Assembly (NCBI GenBank): GCA_001603805.1
Contig: LUZY01000013.1
Coordinates: forward strand, 248,001 to 312,000
Direction of reading: 5' to 3'
Length of the DNA: 64,000 bases
Origin: Deferribacterales bacterium Deferri_01
GTDB lineage: Bacteria; Chrysiogenota; Deferribacteres; Deferribacterales; Geovibrionaceae
Under the pieces are notes generated by a model. That model saw only the letters and a program-made list of their open reading frames with translations. It was not told where the DNA came from and did not search any database. This document shows, in pieces, positions 26,483 to 35,255 of the stretch (position 1 is the first letter of the stretch; every line of letters begins with the position of its first letter). The position numbers were made by a program, and so were the translations under genes.

Positions 26483-26537
26483 GCTTCCCTTTTCAGCATC
26501 ACTAAACACTTACCATGCTACTTTTTTCTCAAAACAA

Positions 26538-26549
26538 TATCGTGCGATA
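26538..26549. promoter_or_regulatory. Candidate operator upstream of the flavoprotein gene
   Basis: TATCGTGCGATA is a 5+2+5 inverted repeat flanked by AAAAC and GTTTTTT, 60-71 bases before the flavoprotein ATG. Its size suits a Crp/Fnr-type dimer such as the regulator encoded at 28206, but no second copy was seen to confirm that. Confidence 0.35.
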
Positions 26550-26608
26550 GTTTTTTGCTCATAATTTAATGCTACCCTGCTTTTACACTATAAAAAGGAG
26601 GAAGCACA

Positions 26609-28150
26609 ATGTTGCGTAATTTATTTGTTTATTTAACAGTAATGATGCTGTGTGCATCGTCAGTTTTTGCTGCACCTAAGCGGCAAATCATTGAAACAGA
26701 TGTTGTTGTTGTCGGTTCAGGGCTTGCAGGTCTTTCTGCGGCTGCTGTCGCTTCGGAAAACGGGCTTAAAGTTTATCTTATCGAAAAAATGCCTACATTA
26801 GGCGGGGCTGCTCCGTTTGTTGAAGGCACATTCGCAGTTGAAAGCTACATGCAGCGGCAGTCTTCTGACAGAATCACAACAGATCAGGCATGGAACATGG
26901 CGATGGAGTTCAGCCACTGGAAAGCGAATGGAGCTGTGCTGAGAGCATTGATTAACCGTTCAGCGGAAAATGTCGACTGGATGAAGGCGCGTGGTGTTGT
27001 CTTTGAAAAGGTACATACTGTCATATATAACGGTCCTAAAACATGGCATTTATTTCATGAAGGTTCCGGTGCGACAGCAGTGAAAACCCTTGTCGATATT
27101 ATCCATAAAACGGGTAATAAAACTATGACAGAAACTGCCGGTAAAAAGCTTATTACCGACTCAAAAGGCAATGTTGTCGGAATCATAGCAGAAGATACGG
27201 ACAGCGGCGATGAAATAGAGTTTCATACAAAAGGCGGTGTAATCCTTTGCACAGGCGGGTTTGCCAACAACCTCAATATGATGAAAAAATATATTGCCAA
27301 TGCAGAACAGCTTGTTGCGGGTCCGAAAGCAGGGCGTGAAGGTGATGGAATAAATATGGCACTGGCTGTAGGAGCAGGAACAGAGAGCATGAGTTCTCTC
27401 CTTGTGCTCGGCGGTATTCCCATAGGCGAAGACCCGAATAAAACCCTTACAGACACAACACCTCTTGGACAAATCACAAGTGTTCTCCGTCAGCCTCTTC
27501 TTTGGGTAAGCAAAGCAGGAGACCGCTTTTTTAACGAACAGCACTCATCAGACTGGACTGTTTCACAAAATGCAATAGAACGTGTCGGTAAAAGATATTT
27601 TGTAGTTATGGATCAGAATACAGTTGATGAACTGAAAACAAAAGGAACATTTATGCCATATAGTGACTGGGTTCCCGCAGGAACAAAGCTCAATCTTATT
27701 GATCAGGGCATAAAAGAGGGCGAGAAAAAGGGCTATGCATTCAAAGCTAATACAATTGATGCTCTTGCTCAGAAAATGGGTGTTCCTGCAGGTAATCTTA
27801 AAAAAACAGTTGCTGATATTAACAGATACACTGAATACAACTACGATGAAGTATTCGGTAAAGACAGAAGATTTCTCCGCAAAGTGGAACAAGGTCCGTT
27901 CTATGCTGTAGAGGGCGAACCTTCATTTATGAGTACAATCGGCGGCGTGCGCATTAATGCTAATATGCAGGCGGTTACAGATCAAGACAAACCCATAAAT
28001 GGTCTTTATGCTGCCGGAATAGACGCCGGGGGGATGTTTGGTGATACCTATGACCTCATCATGCCCGGTTCTCTCTCAAGCTATGCGGCAACAGGAGGCA
28101 GAATAGCTTCGGAACATATTGCTGTAAAACTTGGCAAAATAAAAAAATAG
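26609..28150 (+). CDS. Secreted FAD-dependent reductase, fumarate-reductase flavoprotein superfamily, substrate unknown
   Basis: This is a 513-residue flavoprotein with a Sec signal peptide (about 1-22, ending SSVFA). It has an FAD-binding Rossmann motif VVVGSGLAGLSAAAVASENG (about 33-52) and the C-terminal FAD segment GLYAAGIDAGGMFGDTYD (about 465-485). It belongs with flavocytochrome c, urocanate and ketosteroid dehydrogenase-type enzymes but has no fused haem or FMN domain. By rough alignment the fumarate reductase proton-donor Arg is Ser (NEQHSSDW, about 309-316), and the His and Arg that hold the dicarboxylate are also missing, so fumarate is not the expected substrate. Electrons probably come from the cytochrome encoded at 28996. 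AAAGGAGG precedes the ATG. Confidence 0.85.
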   Translation: MLRNLFVYLTVMMLCASSVFAAPKRQIIETDVVVVGSGLAGLSAAAVASENGLKVYLIEKMPTLGGAAPFVEGTFAVESYMQRQSSDRITTDQAWNMAMEFSHWKANGAVLRALINRSAENVDWMKARGVVFEKVHTVIYNGPKTWHLFHEGSGATAVKTLVDIIHKTGNKTMTETAGKKLITDSKGNVVGIIAEDTDSGDEIEFHTKGGVILCTGGFANNLNMMKKYIANAEQLVAGPKAGREGDGINMALAVGAGTESMSSLLVLGGIPIGEDPNKTLTDTTPLGQITSVLRQPLLWVSKAGDRFFNEQHSSDWTVSQNAIERVGKRYFVVMDQNTVDELKTKGTFMPYSDWVPAGTKLNLIDQGIKEGEKKGYAFKANTIDALAQKMGVPAGNLKKTVADINRYTEYNYDEVFGKDRRFLRKVEQGPFYAVEGEPSFMSTIGGVRINANMQAVTDQDKPINGLYAAGIDAGGMFGDTYDLIMPGSLSSYAATGGRIASEHIAVKLGKIKK

Positions 28151-28161
28151 CTTTACTTTAA

Positions 28162-28186
28162 TAGCGGCGGCTGTTTACCGCCGCTA
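28162..28186 (+). terminator. Hairpin between flavoprotein and Crp/Fnr genes
   Basis: TAGCGGCGG (28162-28170) pairs with CCGCCGCTA (28178-28186) around a 7-base loop, followed by ATTTAATTAAC rather than a pure U-run. It may terminate, or lower, transcription into the regulator gene. Confidence 0.55.
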
Positions 28187-28205
28187 ATTTAATTAACGGT
28201 AGATT

Positions 28206-28895
28206 ATGAGACAGGTATTTTTTCAGAAACCATGGATCTACAGTGAAGAACCGCCTCAACTCCGTGATATTTATTTGAAATATGGTTCCCTTGAACTACT
28301 GGGACGTGGAACCCCGTTAATGAACGGAGGACCAGAAGGAAAATTTTATTATCTGAAAAAAGGATTGGCAGCATTCTCGTTTCAGGACAAGCACGAACGA
28401 AGCTTTATCTTCAGCCTGGTTATCCCCGGGCGAGCCTTGGCCGATATCGATGGACTGACAAGAGAATTAGTCAATGTCACAGACAGCGTAATAAGACCTT
28501 CAGAAGTTTTAAGCATCACATACGATGTATGGCAAAAACATATAGGAAATAACCCGGAGCTGATGCTTCTTTATACAAAAGGAGTGGTGGCAAAAGAGGA
28601 AACCCACATGGAAGCCATGATCGCCAACTATACTCTCAGTGTCCCGGAAAGATTGAGGGTATTTTTGAAAGTGCTTGTAACTTCATATAACCCGGAAATT
28701 AAAGAAGGCTGGAACATGCTTCCAATTTATCTCAGTCACAGGGAATATGCACAAATTCTGGGAGCATCAGAGGTTACGGTTTGCCGCACTGTTGTAGAAA
28801 TGTATGAAAAGAAACTGATGAGCAGAAACAAGCGTAACATCTATGTTCATTCGTCACTCTTTGAAAACATGTACGACTGGACAGAAATGCAATAA
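28206..28895 (+). CDS. Crp/Fnr family transcriptional regulator
   Basis: This 229-residue protein has an N-terminal cyclic-nucleotide-like sensor barrel (about 25-120; GKFYYLKKGLAAFSFQD, VIPGRALADIDGL), a long dimer helix, and a Crp-type winged helix (LSHREYAQILGASEVTVCRTV, about 178-198). There is no N-terminal Cys cluster, so it is not an oxygen-sensing FNR; the signal may be a small molecule or haem/NO, as for other branches of this family. It sits between the flavoprotein and cytochrome genes and probably regulates them. The Shine-Dalgarno is weak. Confidence 0.85.
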   Translation: MRQVFFQKPWIYSEEPPQLRDIYLKYGSLELLGRGTPLMNGGPEGKFYYLKKGLAAFSFQDKHERSFIFSLVIPGRALADIDGLTRELVNVTDSVIRPSEVLSITYDVWQKHIGNNPELMLLYTKGVVAKEETHMEAMIANYTLSVPERLRVFLKVLVTSYNPEIKEGWNMLPIYLSHREYAQILGASEVTVCRTVVEMYEKKLMSRNKRNIYVHSSLFENMYDWTEMQ

Positions 28896-28995
28896 ACACG
28901 ACGTAAGATTTTACTGCTTGTATTTTTTTTATCTTTTTCTTTTTACAGTGAAAAAATGCCAAAATTGTTAAACAGCATACAACATGGAGAAATAG

Positions 28996-29367
28996 ATGTT
29001 AAATATCAAATATATAAATATTGTTTTCTTAGTTGTTTTCTTTGCCTCTGTTTATTGTTTTGCAGGAAATTCAGATAATCAGATTAGTGAAAAACATATA
29101 GAAGCAGGTCTTCAATGTATTGACTGTCATATGACAGAAACACCTGTCAGAGCTGCTTCACAAAAATCATGCAAAGCATGTCATGAGGGCGTTGAGACCG
29201 GTGAAAAAATTATTCTTAAAGATATTAATAGTAAAGAATATTTAGTAAATCCGCATAATGCTCACACCGGGGCTTTGCGGTGTACTATCTGTCATCACAT
29301 CCATACATCCTCAGAATTATACTGTAATAAGGAATGCCATCATTCATTCACAATAAGTGTTCCGTAA
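28996..29367 (+). CDS. Small secreted tetrahaem c-type cytochrome
   Basis: This 123-residue protein has a signal peptide (about 1-23). Three CXXCH haem sites (CIDCH 41-45, CKACH 59-63, CTICH 96-100) are followed by a fourth site spelled CNKECH (110-115), a CX3CH motif. Extra His residues (34, 87, 90, 101, 103) could be distal ligands. The spacing and the order match the N-terminal tetrahaem domain of flavocytochrome c fumarate reductases, where the last site is a normal CXXCH. Here that domain is a separate protein, so it is the likely electron donor to the flavoprotein two genes upstream. The next gene starts 13 bases later. Confidence 0.88.
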   Translation: MLNIKYINIVFLVVFFASVYCFAGNSDNQISEKHIEAGLQCIDCHMTETPVRAASQKSCKACHEGVETGEKIILKDINSKEYLVNPHNAHTGALRCTICHHIHTSSELYCNKECHHSFTISVP

Positions 29368-29380
29368 AAGGTATTTACTC

Positions 29381-30571
29381 ATGCAGAATAATAAACAAAA
29401 GCAAAGGTTTTTGATTCTTTTTGCAATAAATTTCATCATAACACTTGCTTTTGCAGCAAATGACTCACTTTTTCCGATATTTTACAATAAATATTACTCA
29501 CAAAGCGCCACATTAGGATTTGCATTTGCTTTTTATTCCGCATCCAAAATTATATTCTCTCCACTGGCGGGCAGTACAATTGACAGGTACGGTACTAAAA
29601 CTGTCCTGATTGCTTCGATTCTGCTGTTTACAGCAGTTTCTTGCATGTTCAGCTTGGTTCATGATGCAAAAGCCATTTTGATATTAAGAGCGGTTCAGGG
29701 AGTATCATGTGCCATGTTCCGTCCTGTTATGTACTGCCTGCTTGAGTTTTCGGGAAAGAAAAAAGGTAATATTCTGGGTATTTTCGACATATCCTTTTAT
29801 TCTGCCATTGCTGCAGCACCATTCGCAGGAAGCATTATTGTAGAAAGCTTCGGATTCAGTTATTTATTCATTTTTACGATGTTTTGTTGCTGCATTTGTC
29901 TTTTCTTTGCCTTTTTTATTGAAAATAATGGAAGAAATAAGCCTTCTTATATTGATAAAAAATGCAATATCTCTCAAAAAACAGATATTAATATCATGAT
30001 GTTTTATATTTTTTGCAGAGCATGGGGCATATCAACTGTCACTGTTTTTTTACCCATATATTTATTGGAATTATCCGTGTCTATAAAGGGAATAGGGGTA
30101 GCCTTAAGCCTGTCCGCACTGCTGACCGCCATGTTCCTGCCTTTTACGGGAAGGCTTGCAGACCGTTTCCATAAAGAAATACTCATTTATTGCGGCGGAT
30201 TAGTGGTGTCGTCACTGCTGATAGTTACTGTAATGCTTGACAACTATACATATATACTCACAGCGCTGCTTTTCAGCGGAATATTCAGCGCAGTTTCACA
30301 ACCGGCATGTCTTGCCTTTCTACTGGAACACAGCGAAAATTCGGGGTATGGCAGTGTTCTGGGGAAATTCAATATGTTTATGGGGTTGGGGTTCGCCTGC
30401 AGCCCTGTTTTCAGTTCACTTATTCTTAAATATACAGGAATTAAATCAGTTTTTATTTTTTCCGGACTGGTGGGAATAACGTCTGTAATAGTTTTCTGCC
30501 TGAAGAGATCAAATAAGGTTTCAACTCAAACTGATTCGGGATGGAGTACAGGTAGTATTACAAGGATATAA
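29381..30571 (+). CDS. MFS transporter
   Basis: This 396-residue inner-membrane carrier has about 12 hydrophobic helices in two halves. The MFS loop motif is recognisable in GSTIDRYGTKTVL (after helix 2) and again as GRLADRFHKEILI in the second half. The ATG at 29381 has AAAAGG upstream; a GTG at 29357 overlapping the cytochrome gene is less likely. It is the last gene of the flavoprotein-Crp-cytochrome block, so it may carry the reductase substrate or product, or a sugar or drug; the sequence does not decide. Confidence 0.82.
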   Translation: MQNNKQKQRFLILFAINFIITLAFAANDSLFPIFYNKYYSQSATLGFAFAFYSASKIIFSPLAGSTIDRYGTKTVLIASILLFTAVSCMFSLVHDAKAILILRAVQGVSCAMFRPVMYCLLEFSGKKKGNILGIFDISFYSAIAAAPFAGSIIVESFGFSYLFIFTMFCCCICLFFAFFIENNGRNKPSYIDKKCNISQKTDINIMMFYIFCRAWGISTVTVFLPIYLLELSVSIKGIGVALSLSALLTAMFLPFTGRLADRFHKEILIYCGGLVVSSLLIVTVMLDNYTYILTALLFSGIFSAVSQPACLAFLLEHSENSGYGSVLGKFNMFMGLGFACSPVFSSLILKYTGIKSVFIFSGLVGITSVIVFCLKRSNKVSTQTDSGWSTGSITRI

Positions 30572-30596
30572 AAAAGCGGGCTTTAAATCGCCCGCT
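30571..30596 (-). terminator. Bidirectional terminator between MFS gene and purB
   Basis: AGCGGGC (30575-30581) and GCCCGCT (30590-30596) form a 7-bp stem with a strong U-run on the minus strand (end of purB) and a weak one on the plus strand. Confidence 0.8.
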
Positions 30597-30605
30597 TACA
30601 TTTTG

Positions 30606-32039
30606 CTAAACTTTTATATCCACATCAAGACCTATGCAGTCTTTGTATTTATCAAGAACAGGGCGAACCTCGCCTTCAACAAAATCAATTACCTGCTCAG
30701 GCGCTCTGCCTACAAACTTTGAAGGCTCCAGAAGCTTGTTTATCTCATCACGGTTAAGAGGTACACCGGAGTGATTGGCAAGCCTGTCTAACAAGTCATT
30801 GTCCAAACCTTCGGATTTTACTCGTTTTCCTGCTTCCATTGATGCTTCACGAATTATCTCATGAAGCTCCTGTCTGTCACCGCCTCGCTTAACGGATTCC
30901 ATAATGATGTTTTCCGTTGCCATAAATGGCAGCTCATCCATTACACGCCTGTTGATCATCCTTTCGTACACAACAAGACCGTCTGTTATATTGTAAAGCA
31001 GCTCAAGAACGGCATCCATTGTGAGGAACGCTTCTGAATTGCTTATTCTGCGGTTCGCAGAGTCGTCCAGAGTGCGTTCAAACCACTGGGTAGCGTGTGT
31101 CATATAAGGATTAAGGCTCAGTGCTATTACGTGTCTTGAGAGGGAGCATACACGCTCACTGCGCATGGGGTTGCGTTTATAAGCCATTGCGCTTGAACCT
31201 ATCTGGTTTTTCTCAAATGGTTCTTCAACTTCTTTAAGATTTGCAAGGAGTCTGATATCTGTTGCCATCTTATGAGCAGACTCAGCAAGGGAGGCGAGGG
31301 CGGCAAGCACTCTTGAATCCTGTTTTCTGGTATATGTCTGCCCGGTGATGGTCAGAACCTTGTCAAAATCCATTTTAGCAGATACCGTTTTATCGAGTCG
31401 GCGCACCTTGTCGTGATCTCCTTCAAACAGATGAAGGAAAGAAGCCTGAGTTCCGGTGGTTCCCTTTACGCCTCTGAACCGGATGTTTTCGATTGCGAAT
31501 TCAAGTGCTTCAAAGTCCAGCATGAAATCCTGAAGCCACAGGCAGGCGCGTTTACCCACAGTTGTAAGCTGTGCAGGTTGAAAGTGGGTGAAACCGAGGG
31601 CGGGCATATCTTTATATTTCACTGCGAATTTTGCTATGTTATTCATAACACTGACAAGTTTTTTACGAGTCAGAATCATTGCCTCTTTCAGCACAATAAG
31701 ATCAGTGTTGTCACCCACATAGGCGCTTGTGGCACCGAGGTGAATTATTGGCATTGCTTTCGGGCATACTTTACCGAATGTATGAACATGCGCCATAACA
31801 TCATGACGAAATTTTCTTTCCATTTCAGCAGCATAGGCGAAGTCTATATTGTCTACGTTAGCCTTCATCTCTGCTATCTGTTCATCGCTGATGTTCAGCC
31901 CAAGTTCTTTTTCAGATTCAGCAAGGGCAATCCAAAGCTTTCTCCATGTTGAGAATTTTTTGTGAGGAGAGAAGAGATAAAGCATCTCTTTGCTGGCATA
32001 TCTCTCATTAAGAGGGTTGGAGTAAGTGTTAATATCCAT
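30606..32039 (-). CDS. purB: Adenylosuccinate lyase
   Basis: The enzyme acts twice in purine synthesis, releasing fumarate from SAICAR and adenylosuccinate. The 477-residue protein carries the superfamily signature [15 protein letters not shown] and the conserved [15 protein letters not shown] and [14 protein letters not shown] segments with the catalytic His. It follows mtaD by 7 bases and gph upstream of that, forming gph-mtaD-purB on the minus strand. Its terminator is shared with the MFS gene. Confidence 0.95.
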   Translation of the reverse strand: MDINTYSNPLNERYASKEMLYLFSPHKKFSTWRKLWIALAESEKELGLNISDEQIAEMKANVDNIDFAYAAEMERKFRHDVMAHVHTFGKVCPKAMPIIHLGATSAYVGDNTDLIVLKEAMILTRKKLVSVMNNIAKFAVKYKDMPALGFTHFQPAQLTTVGKRACLWLQDFMLDFEALEFAIENIRFRGVKGTTGTQASFLHLFEGDHDKVRRLDKTVSAKMDFDKVLTITGQTYTRKQDSRVLAALASLAESAHKMATDIRLLANLKEVEEPFEKNQIGSSAMAYKRNPMRSERVCSLSRHVIALSLNPYMTHATQWFERTLDDSANRRISNSEAFLTMDAVLELLYNITDGLVVYERMINRRVMDELPFMATENIIMESVKRGGDRQELHEIIREASMEAGKRVKSEGLDNDLLDRLANHSGVPLNRDEINKLLEPSKFVGRAPEQVIDFVEGEVRPVLDKYKDCIGLDVDIKV

Positions 32040-32046
32040 TATTAAT

Positions 32047-33327
32047 TTATCCTTTAATTTTTGCCGCCCATGAACGGGCTTTTTCTTTTATTTCATTTTC
32101 ATCAACTATTGTGATAACCCCATTATCCATAAGGCATTTACCATTGACATAAACATCAGTGACATCACGCTGATTTGCAGAATATACAAGATGGGAAACA
32201 GGGTTGTAGACAGGGGTCATATTCACTGCATCAAAAGACAGAACAAAGAAATCAGCTTTATAACCCGCTTTCAATTCGCCGCATTTATCAAGCCCAAGGG
32301 CTTTTGCGGCGTTTTTGGTGGACATATCAAGAACAGTCTTCGCATCCAGGACTGTGGCATCCTGAGAAAATGCCTTATGAAATTTAGCCACAGAACTCAT
32401 TTCACCAATCATATCAATATCATTGTTGCTTGCCTGACCGTCAGTACCTATTGTTACATTCATTCCTGCATCAAGCATTCTTTTCACAGGTGAAAAACCA
32501 CTGGCAAGCTTCATATTGCTTTCAAGGCAGTGAGAAGTACAAACACCTTTTGTACCCATAAGTTCTATCTCTTCATCAGTAGGGTGGATTGTGTGAGCAA
32601 ATATCGACTTTATATCAAAAGCACCCACTTCATTCATAAGCTCAACTGGTGATTTGCCGTACCTTGCGATTATATCATCCCGTTCGGTCGGCGCTTCAAG
32701 AAGGTGTGTATGCAGCAGGATGTCATGCTTGCCGCAGAACTCGACACATTTGCGGAAATTATCCGGATTAACAGTGTAGGGCGCATGAGGGCAGAGAGAG
32801 ATATCTATAAGCTCATGATCTTTATATTTCTGATAAAGAACAGAGCCTTTTGCTATGTAGTCATCAGCTCCTTTGCCGGTTTTGGTGGGGAAGTCCAGCA
32901 CCCCAACACCGACAACACCGCGTAATCCGCATTTTTCAAGCGCTGAAGCGACATGGTCAGAGAAGAAGTACATGTCATTAGCACAGACAGTTCCGCAGCG
33001 TATCATCTCCACAGCGGCAAGAAGGGTGGCATCATGGACAAAAGATTCTGAAAGCCATTTTGACTCAACAGGCCATATATGGTTTTTAAGCCAGTCCATA
33101 AGCATTAAATCATCTGCAAGACCTCTGAATATAGACATTGGAAGGTGGGCATGGGTATTTATTAATCCGGAGAAAATAGCCGAGTTCTCCCGCCTTATAA
33201 TCTCACAGTCATTCTCTGGTTTATCTGCAAGTCCTTCGATAATATTACCATTTATTATCAGATACTTGTTCTCCTTAATCTCACCGTCATAGTATATCCA
33301 GTCTGCGTATACAGCTTTTTTTGTCAT
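32047..33327 (-). CDS. mtaD: 5-methylthioadenosine / S-adenosylhomocysteine deaminase family amidohydrolase
   Basis: This 426-residue COG0402-type amidohydrolase has zinc motif [10 protein letters not shown] (about 56-65), [16 protein letters not shown], the [12 protein letters not shown] segment with a further His, and the late catalytic [11 protein letters not shown]. Family members deaminate MTA, SAH or related nucleosides. Since mqnD shows a futalosine pathway, deamination of aminodeoxyfutalosine (MqnX activity, same superfamily) is a real alternative. The ATG overlaps the gph stop by 4 bases. metK and ahcY further along the window make SAH handling relevant too. Confidence 0.82.
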   Translation of the reverse strand: MTKKAVYADWIYYDGEIKENKYLIINGNIIEGLADKPENDCEIIRRENSAIFSGLINTHAHLPMSIFRGLADDLMLMDWLKNHIWPVESKWLSESFVHDATLLAAVEMIRCGTVCANDMYFFSDHVASALEKCGLRGVVGVGVLDFPTKTGKGADDYIAKGSVLYQKYKDHELIDISLCPHAPYTVNPDNFRKCVEFCGKHDILLHTHLLEAPTERDDIIARYGKSPVELMNEVGAFDIKSIFAHTIHPTDEEIELMGTKGVCTSHCLESNMKLASGFSPVKRMLDAGMNVTIGTDGQASNNDIDMIGEMSSVAKFHKAFSQDATVLDAKTVLDMSTKNAAKALGLDKCGELKAGYKADFFVLSFDAVNMTPVYNPVSHLVYSANQRDVTDVYVNGKCLMDNGVITIVDENEIKEKARSWAAKIKG

Positions 33328-33959
33328 TTAATACCTGCTATCTGAAGAATTTCCGAAGGCGAATCAATGAAATAATCCGCCTGAACTGACCTCAATTTAC
33401 CATAGCCGTATTTGCAAAAGCAAGTTTTTATCCCTGCGCCGGCTCCGCTTTCAATATCTGTATAATTGTCACCAATCATGATCGATTCATCGGCAGAAAA
33501 GTGCTTTGCTTTCAATATCTCACGTACAGGCAGGGGAGAAGGCTTTTTCTCATGGAAACAATCAAAACCGTACCATCCGTCCAGATATTTATCTAATCCG
33601 AAGTGACGTACTATAGAATCGGTGTATTCTGTGGCTTTGTTAGAAAGGACAACCTGACAGACACCTTCAGTTTTCAATCTCTCCAAAACATCGGTAATAC
33701 CTTCATAAGGCTTTGTTGTTTCAACTAAACGCTTATTGTAAACAAACCTGAAGTAATCCTCTATTCTCTTAGTATATCTTTCTGATGTTACGGCTCTTTC
33801 GACAAGCTTGCTTATACCGTCACCCACATAGGTTTTTGTAACATCAATTGAAAATTTATCAAACCCGAATTTATCAAGAGTATCCATCATAGAGGAGTGA
33901 ATATCATCCAAAGTATTAAGAACCGTACCATCAAGGTCAAAGATTATCATTCTAAACAT
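33324..33959 (-). CDS. HAD-superfamily phosphatase, Gph-like
   Basis: This is a 211-residue HAD hydrolase. Motif I is IIFDLDGTVLNTLDD (about 4-18, nucleophile Asp), motif II VVLSNKAT, and the Lys/acidic motifs HEKKPSPLPV and MIGDNYTDIESG. The helical cap and length fit phosphoglycolate phosphatase (Gph) or the PpaX type, but substrates in this family cannot be read from sequence. It is the first gene of gph-mtaD-purB and overlaps mtaD by 4 bases. Confidence 0.82.
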   Translation of the reverse strand: MFRMIIFDLDGTVLNTLDDIHSSMMDTLDKFGFDKFSIDVTKTYVGDGISKLVERAVTSERYTKRIEDYFRFVYNKRLVETTKPYEGITDVLERLKTEGVCQVVLSNKATEYTDSIVRHFGLDKYLDGWYGFDCFHEKKPSPLPVREILKAKHFSADESIMIGDNYTDIESGAGAGIKTCFCKYGYGKLRSVQADYFIDSPSEILQIAGIK

Positions 33960-34081
33960 TGCATTATCCGTTAATTTTTTTTATCTTATTTTAAATGTAA
34001 GTGAATTATATATTATAAGAATGCAGAGAGTTTTTTAAAGTTCAAAATAGAAAAAACAAATAAATTTTATGAGGCATCGTA

Positions 34082-34519
34082 ATGAGAATGTCAAAAAAGA
34101 CAGAATATGCAGTGCATAGTCTGGTGATTATCGCCTGTAACAGTGGCAGCCATATTCAGCTTGAGGAGCTAGCGGAAAGGCAGAACATTTCAAAATCATA
34201 TCTTGCAAAGGTGATGCAGGAGCTTTCCAAAACAGGTGTAATCAAGGCGAACCCTGGCGTAAACGGTGGATATTACATGGGTAAAGAGCCTGTAGATATA
34301 ACATTGGCAGATATTTTCCGCATTTTTGAGGATACGCCTAAAAGCATTTCATGCCAGTTTACAAATAGAAGCTGTGATGCTGAAGGAATGTGCGAAATTA
34401 CAAAAAGAGTCGGTAAAGCCTTTGAAAAGCTTTACGAAGAACTGGAACAAACAACTCTGGCAGATCTTATCGTCAAAGCAGATATATCAAGATTTTCTCT
34501 CAATTGGCTTAAAGGCTGA
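34082..34519 (+). CDS. Rrf2-family transcriptional regulator with Cys triad
   Basis: This is a 145-residue Rrf2 protein. The winged helix (TEYAVHSLVIIACN, LEELAERQNISKSYLAKVMQ, VNGGYYM) is followed by three Cys (91, 98, 104 in CQFTNRSCDAEGMC), the arrangement that holds an Fe-S cluster in IscR, NsrR and RsrR. It could therefore sense iron, NO or redox state. The next plus-strand genes, after a 730-base gap, are cydAB, a bd oxidase often controlled by such signals, so regulation of cydAB is a fair inference. No isc genes are nearby. Confidence 0.85.
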   Translation: MRMSKKTEYAVHSLVIIACNSGSHIQLEELAERQNISKSYLAKVMQELSKTGVIKANPGVNGGYYMGKEPVDITLADIFRIFEDTPKSISCQFTNRSCDAEGMCEITKRVGKAFEKLYEELEQTTLADLIVKADISRFSLNWLKG

Positions 34520-34540
34520 ATCTTCACCTGAATTTTCATT

Positions 34541-34580
34541 GTAAGGCAAGGAAGAGCATAGGCGCTTGTCCTTGCCTTAC
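34541..34580 (+). terminator. Perfect 12-bp inverted repeat after the Rrf2 gene
   Basis: GTAAGGCAAGGA (34541-34552) pairs exactly with TCCTTGCCTTAC (34569-34580) around a 16-base loop, 22 bases past the stop. There is no U-run, so it may be a terminator of atypical form or another structured element. Confidence 0.45.
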
Positions 34581-35131
34581 CGGAATCTCAAAACTATCCT
34601 TAAAAAGCAAAATATGCTGCCGTTTTTTCATTAAAGGGGAGCGCTGTTTTTATTTCTGACATCCAGCATTACTGTTTTTTTTGAATAAGCAGGAAAAACC
34701 TGAAATAGCTCAAAATCATCAAATCATCTTATAATCCCTTTAATCCTGCCTGTTGCCGCTATTCTGTTTAACATAATATATCTTATCAGACGTTTTTAAA
34801 ATAGAAATCCCTGTCCCCTGCCAGATAAATCTAACTAGATCTACAGAATTATAAAACAGCAATTAGATGTCAAAAATACAGGGCTCTATTTTGGGTTCTA
34901 AGAGGATTTAAATAAAAAACACAGCCAAAGACCTTTTCTGCTCGCAAAAATCATCGCACAAGGCATTTTGGCAACCTGAATGCCTTCAATAGTATTTGTA
35001 AAATCTTTAGCATGGAATAATATATAGCATTTGCTCTTTATTATATCCTTTTTTTATCTTTTAATAGATAAAATTTAATTTTGCATTAAAATACTCTTCT
35101 TAATCATAGTTATCTTATATGATTGATTTTA
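34581..35131. other. Non-coding AT-rich stretch before cydA
   Basis: About 550 bases without a credible gene on either strand. I looked for short frames with ribosome binding sites, tRNA-like folds and repeats and found none. It could hold regulator sites or a small RNA for the cyd operon, but nothing specific can be claimed. Confidence 0.5.
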
Positions 35132-35160
35132 TTGAATATTTTTATTGCAGCCCATATTTA
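35132..35160 (+). promoter_or_regulatory. Possible promoter for cydAB
   Basis: TTGAAT (35132-35137), 17-base spacer, TATTTA (35155-35160), about 95 bases before cydA. Both boxes are only moderate matches in an AT-rich region. Confidence 0.35.
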
Positions 35161-35255
35161 AAGTGCTATTCTTATTTGTATGCACCACCCTGTATTGGTT
35201 GCAGGTTCTGCATGAGTACACCAATTATATATCTTAATAATAGGAGGTTTTGGCT

